Below, piece by piece: positions 49,077 to 59,787 of a stretch of DNA of 64,000 nucleotides. Position numbers and translations under genes: made by a program. The stretch comes from Enterococcus mundtii. Its GTDB lineage: Bacteria; Bacillota; Bacilli; Lactobacillales; Enterococcaceae. The stretch's first letter is position 1, and each line of letters starts with the position of its first letter. Where the stretch lies: the NCBI RefSeq assembly GCF_002813755.1, contig NZ_CP018061.1, positions 1,974,001 to 2,038,000 of the forward strand. Reading direction: 5' to 3'. The notes under the pieces are model-generated. The model made no database searches and was not told the origin of the DNA. It saw only the letters and a program-made list of their open reading frames with translations.

Positions 49077-50855
49077 TTACTCACTTTGTAATTTGTACAT
49101 ATCTGCGTATAGCCCTTCTTCGGCTAATAGTGTTTCATGGTTGCCTCGCTCAACGATATGTCCTTTATCTAATACGAGGATCAACTCTGCATCGCGGATC
49201 GTCGACAGACGATGAGCAATAGCAATCGTTGTCCGACCTTGACGCATCTTCGCAAGTCCTTCTTGGATCAACACTTCTGTTTCTGTGTCGATATTCGCCG
49301 TTGCTTCATCCAGAACTAAGATTTTAGGATCCGTTACAATTGTTCGAGCAAACGTGATCAATTGGCGTTGCCCACTCGAATAGCTTGCCCCTCTTTCAAT
49401 CACTTTTGAATGATACCCTTTCGGTAAGTCTTCGATGAACTGATTCGCTTGGACAAACTCAGCGGCTTCACGTATTTGTTCATCTGTGATCTCAGGATTC
49501 ATCATTCGGATGTTTCCAGCGATATCCCCGTAAAATAAGAACGCATCCTGTAACACTAGGCCCATTTTATTGCGTAATTCAGCAATTGGATACTCACGAA
49601 TGTCGTGATCATCAATCAAGATCTGTCCTTCATAAAACTCATAAAAACGCATCAACACATTGATGATCGAACTTTTTCCACTTCCTGTATGTCCGACTAA
49701 TGCGACAGTTTCTCCTGGATTAGCAACAAATGAAATATTGTTCAATACATTGTTTTTTCCATCATAAGAGAAGCTGACATTGCGAAATTCGATTTTTCCA
49801 GCAGTGATCGTCCGATCCGCTGATTCCTTTTGCTGTGGTGCATATTCTTCCGTATCCATGATTTTCAAGATACGGCTACCTGCGACTGTTCCATCCGTAA
49901 AGACACTCAAGAAGTCCATCATTTGTGACATCGGATTAAAGAATCCTTGAACATAGGTGGTGAAAGCAAAAATCAAACCGACTTCAACTGGTGAATGTAA
50001 CGCATCGAGTCCGAACAATGTCAAAGTCAAGGCAATTGCTAAAGCATATAAAAAACTGATGATTGGACTCAAAAGAATCGAATTTGTCTTGATCATGGCA
50101 TAGCGAGTCGCTAGATACTCTTCATTGACTTCCTCAAATTCTTTTGCTAAACGCGATTCTTGACGAAATTGTTGGATGATCCGCATCCCAGAAATCGATT
50201 CATTTAGTTTTGTGTTCAATTGACTCAAGCGTTCACGCATATTTCGATAGATCCTTGAACTGAATTTTTGATAATACCAGATCACTACTCCTAAAATCGG
50301 TAAAAAGATCAGACACCATAGCGCGATTTTTTGATTGATTTGAAACATCGCAATAAATGAAGAAATCACGGCAAAAATTCCTGTTAAAACCATCAGAAAG
50401 ACATACCAAAATTCAAACAGTGTTTCTGTGTCATTGGTCACACGAGAAACAGTTGATCCAGCTGGCGTTTGGTCAAAGTACCGCATTCCTAGTGTATGCA
50501 GTTTCTCAAACAACTTTACACGGATATGTTGGTAGGTCTTCAATGACGCCATCGAATAGAGATACCATTGGAAAAACCAGATGATACTTTTGATGATGAC
50601 TCCAAATAGATAAAGCCCTGCAAAGAAAAGGATGACTTGTGTCGTTGCTGACTGCTTCGCTAGATGCTCATCCATGAATGTTTGGATGATCCTTGGCAAT
50701 AGCACATTGATGACTGATAATACTAAAGCAAATAAAATCGCAATGATGAATGTCGAGCGAAAGGGTTTAGCAAATTGCATCAACCGTTTAATGATCGAAG
50801 CTTGTTCTTTATAGGTCATGGATTTTGACCATTCCGACTGATATTGATCTTCCAT
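49077..50855 (-). CDS. efrB: Heterodimeric multidrug ABC exporter, EfrB-like half
   Basis: A 592-residue half-transporter: six membrane helices (about 35-330) and a nucleotide-binding domain with Walker A GHTGSGKSS, the signature YSSGQRQ and Walker B ILVLDEATANID, keeping the catalytic glutamate. The partner gene ends on the base where this one starts (TAATG), so they are coupled. Order and length match the E. faecalis EfrAB drug efflux pair; which drugs are moved here is not known. Confidence 0.85.
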   Translation of the reverse strand: MEDQYQSEWSKSMTYKEQASIIKRLMQFAKPFRSTFIIAILFALVLSVINVLLPRIIQTFMDEHLAKQSATTQVILFFAGLYLFGVIIKSIIWFFQWYLYSMASLKTYQHIRVKLFEKLHTLGMRYFDQTPAGSTVSRVTNDTETLFEFWYVFLMVLTGIFAVISSFIAMFQINQKIALWCLIFLPILGVVIWYYQKFSSRIYRNMRERLSQLNTKLNESISGMRIIQQFRQESRLAKEFEEVNEEYLATRYAMIKTNSILLSPIISFLYALAIALTLTLFGLDALHSPVEVGLIFAFTTYVQGFFNPMSQMMDFLSVFTDGTVAGSRILKIMDTEEYAPQQKESADRTITAGKIEFRNVSFSYDGKNNVLNNISFVANPGETVALVGHTGSGKSSIINVLMRFYEFYEGQILIDDHDIREYPIAELRNKMGLVLQDAFLFYGDIAGNIRMMNPEITDEQIREAAEFVQANQFIEDLPKGYHSKVIERGASYSSGQRQLITFARTIVTDPKILVLDEATANIDTETEVLIQEGLAKMRQGRTTIAIAHRLSTIRDAELILVLDKGHIVERGNHETLLAEEGLYADMYKLQSE

Positions 50856-52606
50856 TATTCGCCACCTCCTTCAATTTTTGCTTCTAATTGTTGTTTCTGC
50901 CACATTTGTTCGTACCAACCACCAAGAGCTAACAACTCTTGATGTGTGCCACGTTCAATGATCCGACCATGATCGATGACGATGATTTCATTGGCGTGCA
51001 TGACACTACTTAAACGATGGGCAGCAATGATCGTGGTTTTGTTTTTCCGTTCTGCTTTAAGGTTCCGTAAGATTGCTTCTTCTGTCTTAGCATCAACAGC
51101 GGATAATGCGTCATCCAAAATCAATAATTCGGGACTTTGGATCAATGCACGAGCAATCGACAACCGTTGCTTCTGTCCACCAGAAAGGGAGACCCCACGT
51201 TCACCGACCATTGTCTGGTACCCTTCTGGCAGTCCTTTGATTTCTTTGTTGATATACGCCAATTCCGCTGCTTCTTCCACTTCTTCTGGTGATTTCTGTG
51301 GATTGGAGAAGCGAATATTATCTAGGATCGTCATCGAAAACAAGAAATGATCTTGTGGCACATAACCAATCGAGCGCAACAAGGCATCTAGTGAGTAGTC
51401 TCTGATCGTTCGTCCGCCAAATTGGATTTCTCCTTGATAATGGTCATACTCACGCATCAATAATTTGATGATCGTCGTCTTACCGGCACCTGTTTTACCA
51501 ACGATGCCTAACGTATCACCTTCATTGATCGCAAATTTGATGTGTTCTAACGCTGGCTGTTCATCGTCTGGATAGGTAAATTGTGTGATTGCCACATTCA
51601 ACTCACCTTTTGCTGGTGTCATTTCTGCTCCTACTTTTTCGACGATATGTGTTTTCTCATGCAATAGTTCATTGACACGATCATACGAAGCATTCCCTCT
51701 CTCTAGTACATTGAACAGACGTCCAATCGCAAACATTGGCCAGACAAGCATGCCGATATAACTGATAAAGGAAACCATCTGTCCAATTGAGATCGTACCA
51801 TCCAAGACATAACGTCCACCTAAAATAATGGTTGCCACATATGACAAGCCAATGATCAATGTGATGAATGGATCAAAAAGCGCATCTAAAAAGTTTACTC
51901 GCTTATTTTTCTCAATGGCATCATCGATCTTTTCTTGGAAATCTTCCAAGTCTTGTTTTTCTTGACCAAATGTTTTGATGACTTTGATACCTGTGATACT
52001 TTCTTGCGTTTTATCGTTGATACTTGAAAAGGCTTCTTGTGAATCACGAAACGCATCATGTAATTTTGAGCCTAAGATCCTTGAAGTAACTGCTAATAAT
52101 GGCAATGGGATCAATGCAATCAATGTCAAGCGCCAATCAATGAATAGAACCATCGCAATGATCGTCGTGCCTCCAGTGATCACTGAATCTGCAAATGTTA
52201 AAATTCCTGCACCAGCTACATTTTGGATGGCGTTCAAATCATTCGTTGCATGAGCCATCAAATCACCCGTCCGGTATTTTTGATAGAACAAACTATCCAT
52301 TCGCGTAAAATGAGCAAATAGACGCTGGCGTAATTCTTTTTCAAGCCTAGCTGCACTGCCCCAAATGTTCATTCGCCAAATATAGCGAAAAAGATATTGC
52401 AAAAAGGCCGCAATGATCAATACGCCTATCCACAATGCAATGATTTGCATCGAGATGTTTTGATCGGCGATTTCATCGATAATGATCCCGATGACTTTAG
52501 GTGGGATCAACTGCACTAATGCCACCGCGAACAAAGAAAATACGCCAATCAAATAGTGCTTTTTCTCTTGTTTAAAAAACCAACCCAATTTTCTGAAAAT
52601 CGACAT
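50855..52606 (-). CDS. efrA: Heterodimeric multidrug ABC exporter, EfrA-like half
   Basis: A 583-residue half-transporter with six membrane helices and a nucleotide-binding domain: Walker A GKTGAGKTT, signature LSGGQKQR, and Walker B LLILDDALSAVD, where Asp replaces the catalytic Glu. Such a degenerate site is typical of one half of heterodimeric exporters (EfrA, BmrC, LmrC). First gene of the operon; ATG behind AAGGAGG. Confidence 0.85.
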   Translation of the reverse strand: MSIFRKLGWFFKQEKKHYLIGVFSLFAVALVQLIPPKVIGIIIDEIADQNISMQIIALWIGVLIIAAFLQYLFRYIWRMNIWGSAARLEKELRQRLFAHFTRMDSLFYQKYRTGDLMAHATNDLNAIQNVAGAGILTFADSVITGGTTIIAMVLFIDWRLTLIALIPLPLLAVTSRILGSKLHDAFRDSQEAFSSINDKTQESITGIKVIKTFGQEKQDLEDFQEKIDDAIEKNKRVNFLDALFDPFITLIIGLSYVATIILGGRYVLDGTISIGQMVSFISYIGMLVWPMFAIGRLFNVLERGNASYDRVNELLHEKTHIVEKVGAEMTPAKGELNVAITQFTYPDDEQPALEHIKFAINEGDTLGIVGKTGAGKTTIIKLLMREYDHYQGEIQFGGRTIRDYSLDALLRSIGYVPQDHFLFSMTILDNIRFSNPQKSPEEVEEAAELAYINKEIKGLPEGYQTMVGERGVSLSGGQKQRLSIARALIQSPELLILDDALSAVDAKTEEAILRNLKAERKNKTTIIAAHRLSSVMHANEIIVIDHGRIIERGTHQELLALGGWYEQMWQKQQLEAKIEGGGE

Positions 52607-52655
52607 ATATTTCCTCCTTCTAACTCCTAAAAATTTCCTTTATTTCCGAGGTTGA

Positions 52656-52684
52656 ATTGTATCCTCAGATATCGTTGATCACAA
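52656..52684 (-). promoter_or_regulatory. Promoter of the efrAB-like operon
   Basis: TTGTGA (52679-52684), 17-base spacer, TACAAT (52656-52661) on the minus strand. Confidence 0.6.
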
Positions 52685-52766
52685 TCGAAAAAATATGATC
52701 GTCATACCATTTATAAAAAATAATCGTTGATCGGCATGAATGCGCTTTTCTCAAATGAAGAAAAAG

Positions 52767-52802
52767 AAAAAAGCGAGCTGAAATCAATCAGCCCGCTTTT
52801 TG
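52767..52802 (-). terminator. Terminator of the yneF-like gene
   Basis: Arms AAAAGCG.GCTG and CAGC.CGCTTTT with a short loop and T-run. Confidence 0.85.
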
Positions 52803-52820
52803 ATGTTGTCGAATAAGAAC

Positions 52821-53045
52821 CTACTTCTTCCCTTGGTTCTTCATCTGTTGCATCATCTGACGAATTTTCTTTTCAGATGGTTTTTGCCCCATAGACATCA
52901 TCATTGATCTTAACATTTCCTCATTAACGGGAGGATTTTTTTCTAAGTAATCTTTCATATATTTACGCGCAAGAAAGAATCCACCGACTGCGCCGATTAA
53001 CAATGCAATAACTGCAATAAGTACAACGATTCCGTTTGATACCAT
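52821..53045 (-). CDS. YneF-family (UPF0154) membrane protein
   Basis: A 74-residue protein with one N-terminal membrane helix ([20 protein letters not shown]) and a basic, helical cytoplasmic tail with the family motif [24 protein letters not shown]. YneF proteins are conserved in Firmicutes and lack a known function. The start MVSNG follows AAAGGAG; the longer reading begins without a site. Confidence 0.88.
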   Translation of the reverse strand: MVSNGIVVLIAVIALLIGAVGGFFLARKYMKDYLEKNPPVNEEMLRSMMMSMGQKPSEKKIRQMMQQMKNQGKK

Positions 53046-53205
53046 GTAAATCTCTCCTTTCCTTTTCCTAATTGCTCTCAATGATTCATTTTACTAAAAC
53101 TTACAAAAAAAAGAAAGGCGTTTTCTTAAGAATATGTAAAAAAAGTCATTTTTATTTCATGATTATACAAATACACCCATTTAGAAAGTAAGCCACATTT
53201 AATTT

Positions 53206-53219
53206 TTAGGTTAGCCGAA
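53206..53219. promoter_or_regulatory. Candidate MntR/EfaR-type operator
   Basis: TTAGGTTAGCCGAA is a near-palindrome matching the TTAGGTTNNCCTAA-type site of DtxR-family manganese repressors (one mismatch in the right arm). It lies 70 bases before mntH. Confidence 0.55.
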
Positions 53220-53289
53220 TTTTTTTCTTTTATTTTTTCGTCTCTGGGTGTAGAATGAATTCGAAAAGAAATAGAAGGGTGGTTTTCAT

Positions 53290-54852
53290 TTGAATAATCA
53301 CGAAAATAAACATAAATGGATTGAACACACTAATGGGTTATCCCTTTCAGAAGTAAACGGTACGGTCAAAGTACCAAAAGGAAAAAGTTTCTTTCGCACC
53401 TTACTAGCCTATTCCGGACCTGGTGCACTCGTAGCAGTCGGCTATATGGACCCAGGTAATTGGTCAACATCGATCACCGGTGGGCAAAATTTCCAATACT
53501 TATTGATGTCAGTTATTCTGATGTCCAGCTTGATTGCTATGTTACTACAATATATGGCTGCCAAACTTGGGATCGTCAGCCAAATGGATCTGGCACAGGC
53601 GATTCGTGCTCGTACGAGTAAAACGTTAGGGGTCATTCTTTGGATCTTGACCGAATTAGCGATCATGGCCACAGACATCGCTGAAGTCATTGGTGCAGCG
53701 ATTGCTCTATATTTATTATTTGATATTCCTTTGGCAATAGCTGTCTTTATTACTGTCTTGGATGTATTTGTTTTACTTCTTTTGACAAAGATCGGTTTTC
53801 GTAAAATCGAAGCATTAGTCGTCTGTTTGATTTTCGTTATCCTATTTGTCTTTGTCTACCAAGTGGCGCTTTCAAATCCTGATTGGAGCAGTCTATTCAA
53901 AGGCTTTATCCCTAATAGTCAAACATTTGCTGAAGAACCAAAAATCGGCGGAGAGACCCCATTGACTGGAGCTTTAGGGATCATTGGTGCAACTGTGATG
54001 CCCCATAATCTCTATTTGCACTCTGCTGTTTCCCAAACCCGCGAGATCGATCGAAAAGATCCAGAAGATATTGCAAGAGCGGTGCGTTTCTCGACATGGG
54101 ATTCCAATATCCAATTAACGATGGCTTTCGTTGTCAATGCACTTCTATTGATCATGGGGGTTGCCGTCTTTAAAACTGGTGCAGTTCAAGATCCCTCTTT
54201 CTTTGGTTTGTATGAAGCACTTTCCGATCCATCTGCGATGAGTAACGGCGTCTTGATCGCCGTAGCAAAATCAGGCATTTTATCAACCTTATTTGCAGTA
54301 GCACTGCTTGCTTCTGGTCAAAATTCAACGATTACCGGTACATTGACTGGACAAGTCATTATGGAAGGCTTCATCCATATGCGCATGCCGATCTGGTTAC
54401 GCCGTTTAGTCACTCGACTATTGTCCGTCATTCCAGTATTACTTTGTGTCTTGTTCACTAGCTCCAAAGGCACGATCGAAGAACATACAGCACTTAATAA
54501 TCTAATGAATGAGTCCCAAGTATTCTTAGCTTTTGCCTTGCCTTTTTCAATGATTCCTTTATTGATGATGACCAACAGCCAAGCAGAAATGGGCGCCCGT
54601 TTCAAAAATTCACTGATCGTCAAAATACTTGGTTGGTTTTCTGTCATCAGTTTGACGTATTTAAACTTGCGCGGACTCCCAGGACAAATCGAAGCTTTCT
54701 TCGGCGATCAAGCTTCCACTGCGTCAATCGCCCTTGCTGATCGGATCGCTTACATCATCATCGTTGCAGTTCTCGCCTTACTCGCTTGGACAATCGTTGA
54801 TCTTTATAAGGGAAATAAACGCTATGAACAACGTTTACAAGAGTTGTCTTGA
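53290..54852 (+). CDS. mntH: Nramp manganese transporter MntH
   Basis: A 520-residue proton-coupled divalent metal importer with eleven or more helices. The metal-binding motifs DPGNW (near residue 55) and MPHNLY (near 237) are intact. The start is TTG behind GAAGGGTGG; no closer ATG exists. An EfaR/MntR-type box upstream suggests repression by manganese. Single gene between bidirectional signals. Confidence 0.93.
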   Translation: MNNHENKHKWIEHTNGLSLSEVNGTVKVPKGKSFFRTLLAYSGPGALVAVGYMDPGNWSTSITGGQNFQYLLMSVILMSSLIAMLLQYMAAKLGIVSQMDLAQAIRARTSKTLGVILWILTELAIMATDIAEVIGAAIALYLLFDIPLAIAVFITVLDVFVLLLLTKIGFRKIEALVVCLIFVILFVFVYQVALSNPDWSSLFKGFIPNSQTFAEEPKIGGETPLTGALGIIGATVMPHNLYLHSAVSQTREIDRKDPEDIARAVRFSTWDSNIQLTMAFVVNALLLIMGVAVFKTGAVQDPSFFGLYEALSDPSAMSNGVLIAVAKSGILSTLFAVALLASGQNSTITGTLTGQVIMEGFIHMRMPIWLRRLVTRLLSVIPVLLCVLFTSSKGTIEEHTALNNLMNESQVFLAFALPFSMIPLLMMTNSQAEMGARFKNSLIVKILGWFSVISLTYLNLRGLPGQIEAFFGDQASTASIALADRIAYIIIVAVLALLAWTIVDLYKGNKRYEQRLQELS

Positions 54853-54872
54853 TCAAAGGTTTTAAACTAAAC

Positions 54873-54931
54873 AAAAAAAGCTTAGATGAACAAAAAATAT
54901 TTTTACATATTTTTGTGATCTAGGCTTTTTT
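54873..54931. terminator. Bidirectional terminator between mntH and nfo
   Basis: Arms AAAAAAAGC.TAGAT and ATCTA.GCTTTTTT with inner ACAAAAA/TTTTTGT pairing. Confidence 0.8.
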
Positions 54932-54958
54932 CTTTATCTAATAACCTTTACAGATTAT

Positions 54959-55858
54959 TCAGGCTTCTACATCTACTAATAATTCTGGAAATACTTCTGG
55001 ATCAAAGGTTTCAGCTTTGAACATCGCGATTTCTTTCCCGTAAGGGGCATAAGCCAATTTTTTATCTTTTCCGACATATGGTGTTTCAAGAATCTTTGAA
55101 ACATCTTTGAACATTGGTTCATGGACGATTTTATTCAATGCATCAAAACCGATCGTACCAAAGCCGATATTGGCGTGGCGGTCTTTATGTGAACCTTGTG
55201 GATTTTTGGAATCATTGATGTGTAGTACTTTTAAGCGATCTAAACCAATCACTTTATCAAACGTTTCAATCACGCCATAAAAATCATTCGCTACATCATA
55301 GCCGGCATCGTTCGTGTGGCACGTGTCAAAGGTGACTGATAGCTTTTCATTCAATGTCACCCCATCAATGATCTGTGCCAACTCTTCGAACGTTCTGCCG
55401 ATCTCTGTACCTTTTCCTGCCATTGTCTCTAAGGCGATTTGTGCGGTCTGTTCTTTCGTCAAGACTTCATTTAGCCCTTCAATGATCCTTGCGATCCCTG
55501 CCTCTGCTCCAGCACCGACATGTGCGCCTGGATGCAATGTGATCTGAGTTGCTCCTAATGCTTCCGCTCGAACGATTTCTTCTCTTAAAAACTGCACAGC
55601 AAAAGGAAACATCTCTGGTTTCGTTGTATTTCCTAAATTAATGATATACGGTGCATGGACCACTATATTTTTCAGTCCATTTTCTTCCATATATTGTTTT
55701 CCAGCTTCAATATTCATTTCTTCAATTGGTTTTCTACGGGTATTTTGTGGTGCGCCCGTATAGATCATAAAGGTAGAAGCACCATAGCTGGCTGCTTCTT
55801 CTGCTGCACCTAGTAACATCTTTTTACCGCTCATACTGACATGTGAACCTAATAACAT
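54959..55858 (-). CDS. nfo: Endonuclease IV (AP endonuclease)
   Basis: A 299-residue TIM-barrel apurinic endonuclease with three zinc ions. Metal ligands are visible in [41 protein letters not shown] and [18 protein letters not shown]. It cuts abasic sites in base excision repair. Single gene, ATG behind AGGAGGAG. The 250 bases upstream hold nothing I can name. Confidence 0.95.
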   Translation of the reverse strand: MLLGSHVSMSGKKMLLGAAEEAASYGASTFMIYTGAPQNTRRKPIEEMNIEAGKQYMEENGLKNIVVHAPYIINLGNTTKPEMFPFAVQFLREEIVRAEALGATQITLHPGAHVGAGAEAGIARIIEGLNEVLTKEQTAQIALETMAGKGTEIGRTFEELAQIIDGVTLNEKLSVTFDTCHTNDAGYDVANDFYGVIETFDKVIGLDRLKVLHINDSKNPQGSHKDRHANIGFGTIGFDALNKIVHEPMFKDVSKILETPYVGKDKKLAYAPYGKEIAMFKAETFDPEVFPELLVDVEA

Positions 55859-56079
55859 CGTACTCCTCCTATAAAGCCTTCTCGGCTAGTCACTCAGTGA
55901 ATGGATTTGTTCACTCTCCTTTTATCTTAACTGAAACGGATTTGAAAGAAAAGTTTGAAATCTGTCCAATGATCCGAACAGATACAAAATAACTAGAGGA
56001 ATTTTTAATGTTTTCTCCAAACCAAAGGTCAAAAAAGACACAAAAAAAGCCATGTCTGTTTTTTTGTTCTATTATTTGC

Positions 56080-56085
56080 TATAAT
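56080..56085 (+). promoter_or_regulatory. Extended -10 of the class A PBP gene
   Basis: TG-C-TATAAT (56077-56085), 35 bases before the start; no clear -35. Confidence 0.5.
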
Positions 56086-56119
56086 TAGCGAAATAAAACC
56101 ATTAGTTGAGGTGAAACCT

Positions 56120-58465
56120 TTGCCACGTAATAATACACGAAGAAAACAAGCACGACGAACAAAAGAAAAGTGGTTTGTTCCTAAGGTCATTTTTCGCGTT
56201 TTTCAATCATTAACCGTTTTTATCATGGTTCTTATCATTCTATTCGCTGCATTAGGTGTGGGAGTCGGTGCCGGCTATTTTGCGTATCTAGTTGAAGATA
56301 CAAAGCTACCTTCCAAATCTGAGTTACAATCTGAGTTAGGCAATATAACCGAAACATCAAAACTTGTTTATGCCGATAATACAGAGATCTCGACGATCCA
56401 AACTGATTTGATGCGGACAACCGTCCCTTCAGATCAAATGTCGCCTTATTTAAAATCTGCGATCATCAGCACAGAGGATGAATATTTTGAAGAACATAAA
56501 GGCTATGTTCCTAAAGCGGTGATCCGAGCACTTTTCTCTGAAGCAACTGGGATCGGCTCATCTGGAGGATCAACACTGACACAGCAGTTAGTCAAGCAAC
56601 AGATTTTGACCGATGAAACAACCTTTAAGCGTAAAGCAAATGAGATCTTATTGGCTGCTCAAGTCGAAAAACATTTTACAAAAGACGAAATCATCTCCAC
56701 TTATTTGAATGTTTCACCTTTCGGAAGAAACAATAAAGGCCAAAATATTGCCGGTGTCCAAGAAGCCGCGCAAGGGATCTTCGGAGTCAATGCGAGCGAT
56801 TTATCCTTACCACAAGCGGCATTTATCGCAGGTTTACCACAAAGTCCGATCACTTATAGCCCTTATACCAATACAGGTGCATTGAAAGAAGACCTTACTG
56901 CCGGCTTAGAAAGAAAAGACATCGTGCTATTTAGCATGTACCGTGAACACCAAATCACAAAAGAACAATATGAAGAAGCAAAAGCCTATGACTTAACAAA
57001 AGATTTCTTAGGTCAACAAGTGGCAGAACAAACTGACCGTGACTTCTTATATTACACGGTCATGAATGCCGCGACCGATATCATTGCTAGACAATTGGGA
57101 GAAAAAGATAACGCAGATCTATCCGATACAGACGTCTACAATGCCTACTATCAACGTGCAGAACAAACGATCCAAAATCAAGGCTACACGATTCATTCAA
57201 CGATCGACAAAGGCATCTATGATGCGATGCAAGCAGGTGTTGCCAATTATGGTTACTTACTTGATGACGGAAAAGGCACACCTGTTGAGACTGGTAACGT
57301 TCTGATGGATAATAAAACCGGTCGAGTTTATGGATTTGTCGGTGGTCGTAATTATGCGCTGAACCAAAATAATCATGCCTTTGATACTCAAAGACAAGCC
57401 GGGTCATCGATCAAGCCGATGTTAGTTTATGGCCCAGCGATCGATATGGGCTTAGTTGGTTCAGAATCACGTGTTTCTGATTATGCAACTACTTGGCAAG
57501 AAGGCTCAAATGCCGGAGAAGACATCGTCAATGCGACGAATAAAGGATCAAATACCTTCCAAACAGTTCGTGAATCATTGGAATGGTCGAACAATATCCC
57601 TGCTTACCATTTATATCAAGATGTTTTGAACAATGGCGGCTCAAAACAATACGCCTACGAAACGTATCTATCAAAAATGAACTATCCTGCAAATGCTAAC
57701 TGGGGCGTTGAATCGGCACCACTGGGAACAGTCGATGTCACCACTCTTCAACAAACCAATGGCTTCCAGGCATTAGCAAATAATGGCGAATTCCAGCAAG
57801 CGTATATCATTGATGCAATCACTGACAACGAGGGGAATGTCATTTATCAACACGAAGTTAAACCAGTGCGCGTCTTTTCCGAAGCCGCAGCTTCGATCGT
57901 CAATGATATGTTACGTAGCGTTATCAATGAAAAGATCACCACACCATTCAAAGATGATATCACTAGTCTCAATGGCAGCTTAGGTCAAGCGGACTGGATC
58001 GGTAAAACTGGTTCAACGAATGATTACCGAGATTCATGGTTAGTTGTCTCCACACCCTCTGTCACGATCAGTAGTTGGGCAGGACACGATGATAATACCG
58101 GAATGGATGCCCAAGCAAGATTGCGTTCATCCAAATATTTAGCGAATTTAATCAATCAAGTGTATCAAGTAAACCCAACGATTTTTGGTACCGATCAGAA
58201 ATTCACACTTGCTTCTGATGTGAAGAAAGAAGACGTTTCTGCCTTCACAGGACAATTACCTGGAAAAGTGACCGTTGACCGAAGATCGATCAATACACCT
58301 AGCAAAACTGTCGAGTCACTTTGGGCAAAAAATGGTCCTGAGAAAAGCACCTTCAAATTTGGTGTAGGTGGAACAGATGAAAATTACAAAGATTATTGGA
58401 ATACTGTCGGAACATTCGAACGTGAAAATCCACAGAACAAAGAGGATGACAAAGACGACGATTAA
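56120..58465 (+). CDS. Class A penicillin-binding protein (PBP1B-like)
   Basis: A 781-residue bifunctional peptidoglycan synthase. A basic cytoplasmic tail and one membrane helix (about residues 30-55) anchor a GT51 glycosyltransferase (catalytic Glu in ISTEDEYFEEHKGY near 119, GGSTLTQQLVKQ near 155) and a transpeptidase with SSIK near 430, SNN near 490 and KTGS near 628. The acidic C-terminal tail lacks PASTA repeats. I take TTG at 56120 as start, six bases after GAGGTG; the GTG three codons earlier overlaps that site. Single gene with its own terminator. Confidence 0.93.
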   Translation: MPRNNTRRKQARRTKEKWFVPKVIFRVFQSLTVFIMVLIILFAALGVGVGAGYFAYLVEDTKLPSKSELQSELGNITETSKLVYADNTEISTIQTDLMRTTVPSDQMSPYLKSAIISTEDEYFEEHKGYVPKAVIRALFSEATGIGSSGGSTLTQQLVKQQILTDETTFKRKANEILLAAQVEKHFTKDEIISTYLNVSPFGRNNKGQNIAGVQEAAQGIFGVNASDLSLPQAAFIAGLPQSPITYSPYTNTGALKEDLTAGLERKDIVLFSMYREHQITKEQYEEAKAYDLTKDFLGQQVAEQTDRDFLYYTVMNAATDIIARQLGEKDNADLSDTDVYNAYYQRAEQTIQNQGYTIHSTIDKGIYDAMQAGVANYGYLLDDGKGTPVETGNVLMDNKTGRVYGFVGGRNYALNQNNHAFDTQRQAGSSIKPMLVYGPAIDMGLVGSESRVSDYATTWQEGSNAGEDIVNATNKGSNTFQTVRESLEWSNNIPAYHLYQDVLNNGGSKQYAYETYLSKMNYPANANWGVESAPLGTVDVTTLQQTNGFQALANNGEFQQAYIIDAITDNEGNVIYQHEVKPVRVFSEAAASIVNDMLRSVINEKITTPFKDDITSLNGSLGQADWIGKTGSTNDYRDSWLVVSTPSVTISSWAGHDDNTGMDAQARLRSSKYLANLINQVYQVNPTIFGTDQKFTLASDVKKEDVSAFTGQLPGKVTVDRRSINTPSKTVESLWAKNGPEKSTFKFGVGGTDENYKDYWNTVGTFERENPQNKEDDKDDD

Positions 58466-58500
58466 CAAAACAATCTGAGTCCACTACTCTTTCTCACAAT

Positions 58501-58549
58501 AAAATGAGCCTGATCTTGATAAATGATATCAAGGTCAGGCTCATTTTTT
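58501..58549 (+). terminator. Terminator of the class A PBP gene
   Basis: Arms AATGAGCCTGA and TCAGGCTCATT with an inner CTTGATA/TATCAAG stem, then T-run. Confidence 0.9.
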
Positions 58550-58599
58550 ATTCGTTTTTACTTATCTTTGGTGAAGCTTTGCCCCTGTTATTTCCATAA

Positions 58600-58643
58600 A
58601 AAAGTAGCTGAAACGACGATTCTTTGTCATTTCAGCTACTTTT
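58600..58643. terminator. Terminator of ccpA
   Basis: Arms AAAAGTAGCTGAAA and its near-complement with a 15-base loop; A and T tracts on both sides. Confidence 0.85.
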
Positions 58644-58690
58644 AGTTATCGTTTTATTTGATCAATCGCTTGATGTTTATCTCAATCGAT

Positions 58691-59692
58691 TTATTTCGTT
58701 GAACCTTTTTCTTCAATTCCATAAGGTAAGATGATTGTTTTTTCTTCTACTTCTTCTTTGTTCATCATTTTTGTCAATAGACGCATTGATACCGCACCTA
58801 AGTCATATAATGGTTGCGTAATACTTGTCAAGCGTGGGCGAGCAACTTCAGTCAATAAAGAATTGTTGCTTGTGATGATCTCAAATTCTTCTGGTACTTT
58901 GACACCACGGTCAATCAAGCCATCTAAAATACCGATTGCTAGTTCATCATCCGTTACATAAACAGCAGTTGCTCCACTATTGTGGATACGTTCTACTAAT
59001 GACAAGCCATCTCTAAAATTATAGCTTGATTCAAAGATCAAACCTTCACTATAAGTCAGTCCGTTTTCTTTCAACGCTTCTTTGTAGCCTTTCAAACGGT
59101 TTTGGCCATTGATCGGGTCAATCAATGCACCACTTACAAAGGCAATTTTTTTATTGCCGTTTTTAGCTAATTTAGTTACTGCATCTTTTGTCGCTGAAGT
59201 ATAGTCGATGTTGACACTTCCTACTTGTTCGTCTGGATCGATCGAACCAGCTAAAACAACTGGAGTTTTTGAACGTGAGAATTCGCCACGGATTTCATCT
59301 GTGATATGATGCCCCATGAAAATCACACCGTCAACTTGTTTGGCTAAAAGATTGTTCAGTACGTTGACTTCTTTTTGGTCATTTCCGTCTGAATTTGCCA
59401 AAATGATATTATATTTGTACATCGTTGCCACATCATCGATCCCACGTGCTAATGAAGCAAAGAACATATTGCTGACATCTGGGATGATAACCCCAACCGT
59501 CGTTGTTTTTTTACTTGCAAGACCACGAGCTACAGCATTTGGGCGATAATCTAAGCGGTCAATGACTTCCAATACTTTTTTTCTTGTAGCTGGTTTTACA
59601 TTTGGATTCCCATTGACAACACGTGAAACAGTAGCCATCGAAACATTTGCCTCTCTCGCTACGTCATAAATAGTGATAGTTTGTTTTTCCAT
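58691..59692 (-). CDS. ccpA: Catabolite control protein A
   Basis: A 333-residue LacI/GalR-family regulator. The DNA-binding helix-turn-helix ITIYDVAREANVSMATVSRVVNG lies at residues 6-28, followed by the hinge helix YRPNAVARGLASK and a periplasmic-binding-protein-like core that binds HPr-Ser-P. It represses or activates carbon genes at cre sites; cre-like sites lie near its own gene and near the beta-glucoside genes in this window. Divergent from pepQ, a pairing conserved in lactic acid bacteria. Confidence 0.96.
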   Translation of the reverse strand: MEKQTITIYDVAREANVSMATVSRVVNGNPNVKPATRKKVLEVIDRLDYRPNAVARGLASKKTTTVGVIIPDVSNMFFASLARGIDDVATMYKYNIILANSDGNDQKEVNVLNNLLAKQVDGVIFMGHHITDEIRGEFSRSKTPVVLAGSIDPDEQVGSVNIDYTSATKDAVTKLAKNGNKKIAFVSGALIDPINGQNRLKGYKEALKENGLTYSEGLIFESSYNFRDGLSLVERIHNSGATAVYVTDDELAIGILDGLIDRGVKVPEEFEIITSNNSLLTEVARPRLTSITQPLYDLGAVSMRLLTKMMNKEEVEEKTIILPYGIEEKGSTK

Positions 59693-59787
59693 CGTTGTTC
59701 TCCTATTCTGTTTTTATATCTTTTCTGAAAATACGATTTACATTTCTAAAACAGGATATCAAAGATTGACAGAAATTGCAACCGTTT

